A stretch of 64,000 nt of DNA. Source: Peribacillus frigoritolerans (GTDB lineage: Bacteria; Bacillota; Bacilli; Bacillales; DSM-1321). Within the stretch, counting starts at the first letter, position 1; each line of letters opens with the position of its first letter. This document shows, piece after piece, positions 55,464 through 63,043 of this stretch. The DNA lies in the NCBI RefSeq assembly GCF_040250305.1, contig NZ_CP158190.1, forward strand, positions 2,388,001 to 2,452,000. Direction: 5' to 3'. The translations under genes and the position numbers were made by a program. Under the pieces are notes generated by a model. It was given only the letters and a program-made list of their open reading frames with translations, was not told the DNA's origin and searched no databases.

Positions 55464-56615
55464 ATGGACTTTCGCTTAGATGAAGACATCCTGTTATTAA
55501 AAGAAAATATACGCCAGTTTATCGAAGAGCAAATCGATCCATTTTCCATGCAGATAGAGGATGAAGACCATATCCCGGAATCCATTATAAATTTATCGAA
55601 GGAAATCGGGCTATTCGGGCTTAGTATCCCGGAAAGGTATGGCGGGCTCGGAATCGGGATGGTGGGAAAATGCGCTTTATATGAGGAAATCGGCAAAACA
55701 CATAATGGATATACCACTCTGATTGGGGCCCATACCGGCATAGGTACGGTAGGGATTGTCGAAATGGGCAATGAAATGCAAAAGGAAAAGTATCTACCAG
55801 ATATGGCAAGCGGTAATAGAATTGGCGCTTTTGCTTTAACTGAGCCTGCAGCGGGGTCACATGCTACGAATCTCAAAATGACGGCAGTTAAAAATGGCGA
55901 TAAATATATTCTAAATGGGACTAAGCATTATATAACGAATGCTGATGTAGCAGATATTTTTACAGTTATGGCCGTAACGGACAAAGATAAAGGGGCAAAA
56001 GGAATCACCTCATTCATAGTAGAAAAGGATTTTCCGGGTTTTAGAGTTGGTAGCCTGGAAAGGAAGATGGGTCTTCGAGGCTCACATTCGGCCGAATTGG
56101 TTTTTGAAGATTGCGAGGTTCCTGCCGAAAACGTACTGGGGGACGTTGGACAAGGGTATGTAAATGCATTGAAGATCCTTGCAAATGGCCGGGCAGGCCT
56201 TGCTGCCCGTAATTTAGGGTCCTGTCAGTACTTGCTCGATCTATCTACTAAATATGCCACAGAACGTGAACAATTCAATGTCCCGATCATTGATCATCAA
56301 GCAGTATCCCATATGATTGCCGAGATGGCAATGGAAATAGAAGCACTTCGCTCATTCACATACCGGGTTGCATGGATGGTCGATCAGAAAGAAAAAATCA
56401 TTAAAGAAGCGGCAATGCTAAAGTTGTATGGTTCGGAAGTATATAACCGTGTCGCTGATAAGGCCGTCCAAATTCATGGCGGTATGGGATACATGAAGGA
56501 TTATCCAGTTGAACGTTTCTATCGGGATGCCCGAATCACTAGAATATATGAAGGCACGTCAGAAATCCAAAAAAATATCATTACCGGACAATTGAAGAGA
56601 AAATATCAAAACTAG
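55464..56615 (+). CDS. Acyl-CoA dehydrogenase (SCAD-like)
   Basis: A 383-residue FAD-dependent acyl-CoA dehydrogenase. The FAD/substrate motif GAFALTEPAAGSHATNLKMT, GLRGSHSAELVFEDC, and the C-terminal IYEGTSEIQ with the catalytic Glu are all present, as is QIHGGMGYMKDYPVER. It introduces the alpha-beta double bond. ATG 55464 gives correct spacing to GAGGGG; ATG 55458 is too close. A second, different dehydrogenase gene follows. Confidence 0.92.
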   Translation: MDFRLDEDILLLKENIRQFIEEQIDPFSMQIEDEDHIPESIINLSKEIGLFGLSIPERYGGLGIGMVGKCALYEEIGKTHNGYTTLIGAHTGIGTVGIVEMGNEMQKEKYLPDMASGNRIGAFALTEPAAGSHATNLKMTAVKNGDKYILNGTKHYITNADVADIFTVMAVTDKDKGAKGITSFIVEKDFPGFRVGSLERKMGLRGSHSAELVFEDCEVPAENVLGDVGQGYVNALKILANGRAGLAARNLGSCQYLLDLSTKYATEREQFNVPIIDHQAVSHMIAEMAMEIEALRSFTYRVAWMVDQKEKIIKEAAMLKLYGSEVYNRVADKAVQIHGGMGYMKDYPVERFYRDARITRIYEGTSEIQKNIITGQLKRKYQN

Positions 56616-56641
56616 TCTAATTGGAAAGCGGAGGGGTTAAA

Positions 56642-57817
56642 ATGGATTTACGTCTATCAGATGAACAAAAAATGGTACAAAAAACAATACGCAAGTTCGT
56701 GGAAAATGAATTGATACCCTTGGAAAATGAAGTACTTCGCAATGAAATGGCAGGTAAACCTAGTTTGCCAGAGGGGACATTGAAAGATTTACAGGAAAAA
56801 GCAAAAAAAGCTGGGTTTTGGGGCATCAATACCCCGGAGGAATATGGCGGGGCAGACCTAGGGCAGCTTATGATGGCAATTGTCTTGATGGAAGTGTCAA
56901 AAACGTTTGTACCATTCAGCTTTGGAGGTTCGGCTGATAACATACTTTATTATGCAAATGAAGAACAGAAGCAGAAATATCTGATCCCTACGATTAATGG
57001 TGAGAAAAAGTCCTGTTTTGCCATGACGGAGCCGGGAGCTGGGTCCGATACGCGAAATATTAAAATGACGGCAGTAAAAGAAGGGAACGAATGGGTGCTT
57101 AACGGTGAAAAAACTTTCATTACCGGAGGAAATGATGCCGATTTTGTCATGGTCATTGCTGTAACAGACAAAGAACGTCATCAAGCAACCGGGACGGAAG
57201 GGGTAACCTGTTTCATTGTAGACCGTGATATGGGCTGGAGATCAGAGTATATCAATACGATGGGAGAATGGGGACCGGCCGGATTAGTTTTTGATAATGT
57301 TCGGGTACCCGAAGAAAACATCTTAGGGGAAGTGCATGGCGGTTATAAACTAGGCTTGGAATGGATTGGGTTTGCAAGATGGATCGTGGGCGCACGTGCT
57401 GTCGGTTCTGCCGAAAGATTGCTGCAAATGGCTATAGAATACGCTAAAGAACGAGTCACATTCGGTAAACCGATCGCGGAGCGCCAGGCCATCCAATGGC
57501 AGATAGCTGATTCGGCTGTAGAGATCGAAGCTGCAAGATGGCTTGTATTGAATGCGGCTTTTACACTTGATAATGGAGAAGACAACCGCCATTTAGCTTC
57601 AATGGCTAAACTCTATGGAGCCAATATGGGGAATCGGGTCGTTGATCGCGTATTGCAGATTCACGGTGGCATGGGCTATACGAAGGAGCTTCCCATCGAA
57701 CGTTGGTACCGAGAGGCCAGGCTTTGGAGGATTTATGATGGTACGGATGAAATACAGCGTATGATTATTTCCCGAAATTTGATTAAGGGGCATGTTAAAT
57801 TAGGACAATTCTTATAA
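56642..57817 (+). CDS. Acyl-CoA dehydrogenase with Asp at the usual catalytic Glu position
   Basis: A 391-residue acyl-CoA dehydrogenase. CFAMTEPGAGSDTRNIKMT and QIHGGMGYTKELPIERW are typical. At the position where the first dehydrogenase has IYEGTSEIQ this one has IYDGTDEIQ, so the base would be Asp, as in the ACAD10/ACAD11 branch. That implies a different or unusual acyl substrate. ATG 56642 follows CGGAGGGG; the frame from 56621 has no site. The gap to the preceding gene is 26 bases. Confidence 0.9.
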   Translation: MDLRLSDEQKMVQKTIRKFVENELIPLENEVLRNEMAGKPSLPEGTLKDLQEKAKKAGFWGINTPEEYGGADLGQLMMAIVLMEVSKTFVPFSFGGSADNILYYANEEQKQKYLIPTINGEKKSCFAMTEPGAGSDTRNIKMTAVKEGNEWVLNGEKTFITGGNDADFVMVIAVTDKERHQATGTEGVTCFIVDRDMGWRSEYINTMGEWGPAGLVFDNVRVPEENILGEVHGGYKLGLEWIGFARWIVGARAVGSAERLLQMAIEYAKERVTFGKPIAERQAIQWQIADSAVEIEAARWLVLNAAFTLDNGEDNRHLASMAKLYGANMGNRVVDRVLQIHGGMGYTKELPIERWYREARLWRIYDGTDEIQRMIISRNLIKGHVKLGQFL

Positions 57818-57837
57818 TAGATTAGGAGGAAACGATT

Positions 57838-58602
57838 ATGGCAGGGAGATTTTCAGGGAAAACGGCTTTAGTTACAGGTGGAAGCAGGGGGATTGGCCGG
57901 GCGATCGTCGAACTATTTGCCAGTGAAGGTGCAAACGTGGCGATTATCGATATCAATGAAGAGGTTTTGACATCAACAGGAAATGAATTAAGGGATAAGG
58001 GGTATACCATTTTTACCAAAGTGGCCAATGTGGTCAATTCCGAAGAGGTGGAAGCATCCATAAAGGAAATAGCCGACACATTCGGATCGCTTGATATTCT
58101 TGTGAATAATGCTGGGGTCATCCGGGATAATCTACTTTTTAAAATGACCGATTCAGATTGGCAGACGGTAATGGATGTGCATTTAAAAGGTACTTTTTAT
58201 GCAGTACGTGCCGCCCAGAAGCATATGGTTGCAAATAAATACGGAAGAATCATCAATATATCATCCACTTCGGCGCTCGGGAACCGCGGTCAGGCTAATT
58301 ATTCAGCTGCTAAAGCCGGGCTTCAGGGTTTAACAAAAACATTGGCGATCGAACTTGGCAAATACGGGATAACGGCTAATTCGGTAGCACCAGGTTTTAT
58401 CGAAACCGAAATGACGAAAGAAACAGCTAGGCGGGTGGGAGTGAGTTTTGAGCAATTCATCCAGGATAGGGCAAACAGTATTCCTGTTGCCAGAAGCGGT
58501 TTGCCAAGTGATATTGCTCATGCTGTTGCATTCTTTGCCGATGAAGCATCCTCATTCATTAGCGGGCAGGTTTTATATGTTGCGGGCGGTCCAAAAAATT
58601 AA
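57838..58602 (+). CDS. Short-chain dehydrogenase/reductase, 3-hydroxyacyl-CoA or 3-oxoacyl reductase type
   Basis: A 254-residue classical SDR (FabG-like). TGGSRGIGRAIVELF is the NAD(P) motif, NNAG follows at about residue 90, and Ser-Tyr-Lys are in ISSTSALGNRGQANYSAAKAG (residues about 141-161). In this operon it more likely oxidises a 3-hydroxyacyl-CoA than serves fatty acid synthesis. An acidic residue after the second strand (IIDINEE) suggests NAD use. Confidence 0.87.
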   Translation: MAGRFSGKTALVTGGSRGIGRAIVELFASEGANVAIIDINEEVLTSTGNELRDKGYTIFTKVANVVNSEEVEASIKEIADTFGSLDILVNNAGVIRDNLLFKMTDSDWQTVMDVHLKGTFYAVRAAQKHMVANKYGRIINISSTSALGNRGQANYSAAKAGLQGLTKTLAIELGKYGITANSVAPGFIETEMTKETARRVGVSFEQFIQDRANSIPVARSGLPSDIAHAVAFFADEASSFISGQVLYVAGGPKN

Positions 58603-58620
58603 GGGAAAAGGCGGGATGTT

Positions 58621-59073
58621 ATGTTCAACGAAAGTATTGGAAAACGATCCAACCCCGTTAAAAATATAGTTGAACGGGGAGCCGTTAAAAAATTCGCATT
58701 ATCGATTGGTGATCCCCACCCGATTTTCATTGATGAAGAAATAGGCAGGCAATCAAGGTACGGTACGAATATCGCTCCACCAACTTTCCCAAGGGTCTTT
58801 GATTTCGGGACGATTGAAAGCTTAAATCTCCCGAATAAAGGGTTGATTCACGGTGAGCAGATATATCGCTATAACAGGCCGCTGAAGGTAGGGGAAGAAA
58901 TCACCTGTTATACGGAAGTGAAAGACTATTACGAGAAAAAAGGAAAACAAGGGGAAATGGGATTTCTAGCCTTTAAAAATTATGGGACGGATGCAAATGG
59001 GGAAATTGTCTTCACAGCTGAACAGCTTGTCATTATAAATGAAACGATCAGAAGGATGGTGATGAGTAAGTGA
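58621..59073 (+). CDS. MaoC-like dehydratase subunit, FAS1-type N-terminal domain
   Basis: A 150-residue hotdog protein of the MaoC N-terminal (FAS1-like dehydratase) type, with IGDPHPIFIDEEIGRQSRYG and the IAPPTFPRVFDFG stretch. Such proteins usually pair with a second MaoC protein to form a heteromeric enoyl-CoA hydratase. The next gene overlaps by 4 bases, which supports a complex. Confidence 0.87.
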   Translation: MFNESIGKRSNPVKNIVERGAVKKFALSIGDPHPIFIDEEIGRQSRYGTNIAPPTFPRVFDFGTIESLNLPNKGLIHGEQIYRYNRPLKVGEEITCYTEVKDYYEKKGKQGEMGFLAFKNYGTDANGEIVFTAEQLVIINETIRRMVMSK

Positions 59074-59471
59074 CGACATTAACCGAACTTCATATTGGTG
59101 ACTCGTTACATTCAATCGAGCTTGCACCTGTAACGCGACTGGACCTCATTAAATATGCCGGCGCATCAGGTGATTTCAATCCCATTCATACGATTGATGA
59201 GGAAGCAAAAAATGCTGGTCTTCCCGGTATCATCGCGCATGGAATGTGGACGATGGGAAACCTCGCAAAGCTTTTCAGTAATCTTTATGAAATTGGTTTT
59301 ATCGAAGAATACAAGATTCGTTTCAAAGGTATGGTTTTCTTGGATGATGTCATAACTCTTCAAGCGGATCTAAAAGAAAAAAATGGGGATAGATATTTTT
59401 TCAACGTTGCGGCCACTAACCAGTCAGGTAAGGAAGCGATCAGTGGAGAGGTTATTTTTAAGACTTACTGA
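59070..59471 (+). CDS. MaoC-like (R)-enoyl-CoA hydratase subunit
   Basis: A 133-residue hotdog protein that carries the hydratase 2 motif, YAGASGDFNPIHTIDEEA (residues about 30-47), with Asp and His catalytic. It should hydrate an enoyl-CoA to the (R)-3-hydroxy form together with the preceding protein. GTG 59070 overlaps the upstream stop. There is no thiolase in the operon, so either the last step is encoded elsewhere or the pathway ends differently. Confidence 0.9.
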   Translation: MTTLTELHIGDSLHSIELAPVTRLDLIKYAGASGDFNPIHTIDEEAKNAGLPGIIAHGMWTMGNLAKLFSNLYEIGFIEEYKIRFKGMVFLDDVITLQADLKEKNGDRYFFNVAATNQSGKEAISGEVIFKTY

Positions 59472-59474
59472 GGG

Positions 59475-59512
59475 AAAGTAGTGATGAAAATTATTTCATC
59501 ACTACTTTTTTT
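59475..59512 (+). terminator. Terminator of the acyl-CoA operon
   Basis: AAAGTAGTGATGAAA (59475-59489) and TTTCATCACTACTTT (59494-59508) form a perfect 15-bp stem with T following. Confidence 0.93.
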
Positions 59513-59599
59513 GGAGCGAAATTCGACAATTTTAAAGGAGTTTCGAAAATTATCCAGAATTGTACTTAAAAAGAATTCTTTTTGCGGCGGTGAATAGTA

Positions 59600-61297
59600 A
59601 TGAATCAAGTGAAACAGGATTCTCAGATTAATTTGCTCAAAGAGTCGACCTTTCCTGCACTAGTCGTGGATTCTGCAAATCGGATAAAGGATTGGGGCAA
59701 CTACTTTAATCAATCGTTAAGTCAGGATGGTAATAATACACTAACCGAACAATTCGATGAGTGGCAATTTCTCGATAATAAAAGGCTTGCAGCTGCAAGG
59801 CTGCATGATAAGCGGTATATATTTTTATTAATGAAACAAATGGATGCTGACAATATTCTTTATATAGGCAGTGAAACAGAATTTTTGGACGATTTATTGA
59901 TTGATGCGCATGAAACGGATAAATTGAATCGCGCACTGGATGCCATTATCGAAAATTCCTATGATGGAATATACATCACCGATCAAGATGGAATCACGCT
60001 TTATACGAATTCGGCAATCGAACGGATCACTGGCATACCAAAAGAGTATTATATCGGCAAATCGGTGGACCAATTAATTAAACGCGGCATACTGAATGCT
60101 TCAGTGACGCATAAGGTAGTGAAGCTGAGACGAACGGTATCAGTCGTACAGGATAATTTTGCTGGAAAGGAAACATTGATTACAGGAAGTCCCGTTTTTA
60201 ATGCAGAAGGGGAAATAGAGCAAGTCGTTACGAATATAAGGGATTTATCCGATTTAAATGAACTGATGCATGAATTGACGAAAGTTAATGAACTGAATAA
60301 TCAATATAAGCAGGAAATTGAAAAACTGCGGAAGATAACAAGCAAGGATGGAGTAGTTTTTGTCAGTGATAAAATGAAAATGATTTATGAAATTGCTGAA
60401 AGAATATCGGATATTGATGCGACAGTACTCATTCTGGGAGAAACGGGTGTTGGAAAGGATGTCCTTGCCCGCAATATTTATAATCGGAGCATCCGATCTA
60501 AAAAAGGAGATTTCATCAAAATAAATTGTGGGGCAATTCCCGCTGATTTATTGGAATCCGAGCTCTTTGGATATGAAGGAGGGGCATTTACCGGAGCCAA
60601 CCAAAAAGGCAAACCAGGGATGTTTGAGCTGGCAGAGAGTGGGATCTTATTTCTGGATGAAGTCGGTGAGCTTCCCCTGCAACTTCAAGTGAAGCTGCTT
60701 CGGGCCCTTCAGGAAAGGGAGATTCAAAGAATCGGTGGTACAAAGCCAAAGAAGATCGATGTTCGCATAATAGCAGCCACGAACCGAAATCTATCGGAAA
60801 TGGTCAAATCGGGTGAGTTTCGTGAAGACCTCTTTTATAGACTGAATGTCATTCCGATTACGATTCCTCCTCTACGGGAAAGAAGAGAGGATATCTTGGC
60901 ATTGACTGACTTATTTTTAACAAAAGCAAACGAACAATATAAATTCTCAAAAGAAATAGATTCGCGGTTGAAGGAATATTTTTATCAACATGATTGGCCA
61001 GGAAATGTCCGTGAATTGATTAATATAGTGGAAAGGCTCGTCGTGCTGACGGATAATCAAATATTATCGATTAACGACCTTCCGGAAGAATATCAGCCGG
61101 AAAATCGAAATCAGCCGAACCTCAATGCTGCCCTAACTTTAAAAGAAGCGGTGGAAAGAGCCGAAAAGGAAATCTTGACGAAAGCGGCTCAAACCTACCA
61201 AACTACATATGAAATCGCAGAGGCCCTTGATTCCAGTCAGGCAACAATTGTGAGGAAACTTAAAAAATATCGATTAAAGGTCAGCGGAAAAGAATAG
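59600..61297 (+). CDS. Sigma-54-dependent transcriptional activator with PAS domain
   Basis: A 565-residue enhancer-binding protein. A variable N-terminal sensor part (1-105) is followed by a PAS domain (about 110-215; [20 protein letters not shown]), a coiled linker, and the AAA+ domain with Walker A GETGVGK (280-286), GAFTGA (328-333) and Walker [12 protein letters not shown] Fis-type HTH closes it ([20 protein letters not shown]). It lies between two perfect sigma-54 promoters and is their obvious activator. Its ligand is unknown; the PAS domain may sense an acyl-CoA or acid. Confidence 0.95.
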   Translation: MNQVKQDSQINLLKESTFPALVVDSANRIKDWGNYFNQSLSQDGNNTLTEQFDEWQFLDNKRLAAARLHDKRYIFLLMKQMDADNILYIGSETEFLDDLLIDAHETDKLNRALDAIIENSYDGIYITDQDGITLYTNSAIERITGIPKEYYIGKSVDQLIKRGILNASVTHKVVKLRRTVSVVQDNFAGKETLITGSPVFNAEGEIEQVVTNIRDLSDLNELMHELTKVNELNNQYKQEIEKLRKITSKDGVVFVSDKMKMIYEIAERISDIDATVLILGETGVGKDVLARNIYNRSIRSKKGDFIKINCGAIPADLLESELFGYEGGAFTGANQKGKPGMFELAESGILFLDEVGELPLQLQVKLLRALQEREIQRIGGTKPKKIDVRIIAATNRNLSEMVKSGEFREDLFYRLNVIPITIPPLRERREDILALTDLFLTKANEQYKFSKEIDSRLKEYFYQHDWPGNVRELINIVERLVVLTDNQILSINDLPEEYQPENRNQPNLNAALTLKEAVERAEKEILTKAAQTYQTTYEIAEALDSSQATIVRKLKKYRLKVSGKE

Positions 61298-61306
61298 GTG
61301 AGTTTG

Positions 61307-61358
61307 AACAGCACCTCCATTGTTGGACACCATCCAACAGTGGAGGTGCTGTTTTTTT
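61307..61358 (+). terminator. Terminator of the activator gene
   Basis: AACAGCACCTCCA (61307-61319) pairs with TGGAGGTGCTGTT (61341-61353), with an inner TGTTGGA/TCCAACA stem, then T. Confidence 0.93.
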
Positions 61359-61570
61359 GACTAAAGTTCCTAATTATATTTAAGAGTTTTTGAGGAATAG
61401 CTTTATTACCTAATTTTTATGTGTTTTTAGTAAATTATTGGTTTAAAAGTTGTTTTTTTGTGCATTATTACCTGCTATTGCATGAAATGATTGTTGTTGT
61501 GAAGGTTATTTTTGGATCCCTTTCATTTTATTTCTTTATTTAATTCTTAGGTTGATTCAGAAATGATTTT

Positions 61571-61657
61571 TTCAGTCAATAGTGAATGACGGACATCCCG
61601 TATGGAATCGTTACTTTTGATTTTTACGATTCAATAATGAATTCACTGACTGGTGAA
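61571..61657. promoter_or_regulatory. Candidate activator sites upstream of the livH promoter
   Basis: Two related dyads: TTCAGTCAATAGTGAA (61571-61586) and TTCAC-TGACTG-GTGAA (61642-61657, a perfect 5-bp-arm repeat). Both lie 40-115 bases before the -24 element and share TTCA...TGAA ends. They are likely enhancer sites for the activator at 59600. Confidence 0.5.
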
Positions 61658-61683
61658 TAGCCTTATTGTCGGTGAGTTAATCT

Positions 61684-61698
61684 TGGCACGGCACTTGC
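61684..61698 (+). promoter_or_regulatory. Second sigma-54 (-24/-12) promoter, for the liv transporter
   Basis: TGGCAC (61684-61689), GGCAC, TTGC (61695-61698) is again an exact match. About 470 bases lie between it and the livH start. Confidence 0.88.
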
Positions 61699-61948
61699 AT
61701 TTATATACAGGAAATAATCTACATACAGGAAATTAATCTACGTAATGGTCCTTTAGTGGTGTGGAAGGGGTGAACGAACCAGACGATTACCATGGGTAAA
61801 CCGTTATTAAAGAGAAGATGGAAACATTGGCTATCCCTACAAACAGCATATGCTTGTCTGCACAATTGTACCGCCTAGATTCATTAGGCAGAAAGAATGA
61901 GGACAAAAATCGCAAGGTGCATGTACTGTAATAAGTGGTCATTATAAA

Positions 61949-61962
61949 TGAAAGCGCTAACA
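61949..61962 (+). promoter_or_regulatory. CcpA site (cre) in the liv leader
   Basis: TGAAAGCGCTAACA, followed by ACCAA; identical to the site at 55422 apart from one base over 19 nt. As it lies downstream of the start of transcription it should act as a roadblock. Confidence 0.7.
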
Positions 61963-62059
61963 ACCAACCGAGTGTTATATTCGCTACACCTAAGCTGTAT
62001 CTGTAGGCGGAGAATATAGGGATATTAAACTTACTGTTCCACCCCGGGAGGTTGAGCCT

Positions 62060-62160
62060 GTGAGGAAAAAATTGAAAGTGTTATTCATCGTTTAGGTGTG
62101 CTTTCAAAATATGGACAGGATGGTGGGCCAGGGAATGATCAGCAAAGTGAAATTCAATAA
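62060..62160 (+). pseudogene. Possible remnant of a lipoprotein (LivK-like) gene
   Basis: GTG 62060, well spaced after GGGAGG (62046), starts MRKKLKVLFIV then stops. In the next frame it runs LGVLSKYGQDGGPGNDQQSE to a stop at 62160. Together they look like the signal-peptide end of a lipoprotein with a frameshift and a large deletion. A substrate-binding protein is expected just here in liv operons. Speculative. Confidence 0.3.
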
Positions 62161-62178
62161 TTTTCAAGGAGGAAGTAA

Positions 62179-63042
62179 ATGGAAATTTTGATCCAGCAGC
62201 TTTTTAATGGTTTGACGATTGGCAGCGTATATAGTCTTGTTGCCCTGGGATTGACGCTAGTATATGGAATTTTGCATATCCCGAACTTTGCCCACGGTGC
62301 CCTATATATGTTGGGTGGATATATCACGTTATCAATGATGACCTTATATGGGGTCAATTACTGGATTGCCATGTTCGTATCCATTATCGTTGTTGGTTTG
62401 TTGGGAGTCCTTTTGGAACGTTTCGTGTTTCGCCTGTTAAGGGAGGCACCTCCATTGCACGATAAGATAGCCGCAATCGGAATTCTCCTTTTTCTTGAAG
62501 CCTTTGCCCAATTTGTCTGGGGTGCCGACTTCCATACAATGACTTCTCCATATGGTCAAGTGGTCAATATCATGGGCCTAACGTTCACACTTCAGCGATT
62601 ATTGATCATCGTATCAGCTATCGCAGTTATGGTTTTACTTTACCTTTTCCTAAAGAAGACTTATACCGGCTCGACGATAATAGCGATGTCCCAAAGCCGT
62701 GAAGGTGCTTCATTAGTGGGAATCAACATTAATAAAGTTGCGATGCTTACCTTCATGATATCGGGTGGATTAGCAGCCATAGCTTCATCTCTTGCATCAC
62801 CGATTAACCTTGTTTTTCCCGGCATGGGGCATTTAGTCATCCTAAAAGCATTCGTCATTATCATATTGGGCGGGATGGGGAGCATCCCGGGGGCGATCGT
62901 AGGCGGATATATCCTGGGTTTCAGTGAGAGCCTGGGCGCAACTTATATTTCAAATGATTATAAAGACATCATTGCATTCATTCTTTTAGTCGTAATATTA
63001 ACCGTGAAACCAACAGGTCTTTTTGCCAAGGGGGAGAGGTAG
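62179..63042 (+). CDS. livH: Branched-chain amino-acid type ABC transporter permease LivH
   Basis: A 287-residue permease with eight or so helices. It begins EILIQQLFNGLTIGSVYSLV and has LALGLTLVYGILHIPNFAHG, MSQSREGASLVGININKVAM (the EAA-like loop) and LKAFVIIILGGMGSIPGAIVGG. The liv family carries amino acids, but also aromatic and other organic acids; with a sigma-54 acyl-CoA regulon next door, an acid substrate of that pathway is likely. ATG 62179 follows AAGGAGGAAG. Confidence 0.92.
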   Translation: MEILIQQLFNGLTIGSVYSLVALGLTLVYGILHIPNFAHGALYMLGGYITLSMMTLYGVNYWIAMFVSIIVVGLLGVLLERFVFRLLREAPPLHDKIAAIGILLFLEAFAQFVWGADFHTMTSPYGQVVNIMGLTFTLQRLLIIVSAIAVMVLLYLFLKKTYTGSTIIAMSQSREGASLVGININKVAMLTFMISGGLAAIASSLASPINLVFPGMGHLVILKAFVIIILGGMGSIPGAIVGGYILGFSESLGATYISNDYKDIIAFILLVVILTVKPTGLFAKGER

Positions 63043-63043
63043 C

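Larger units (their letters stand above)
61699..62178. other. 480-bp leader before livH
   Basis: Between the sigma-54 promoter and livH lie a small hairpin (GCCTA-N7-TAGGC near 61873), a cre site at 61949, and a possible remnant of a binding-protein gene at 62060. No intact gene is visible. Such length suggests a lost gene or RNA-level control. Confidence 0.5.
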
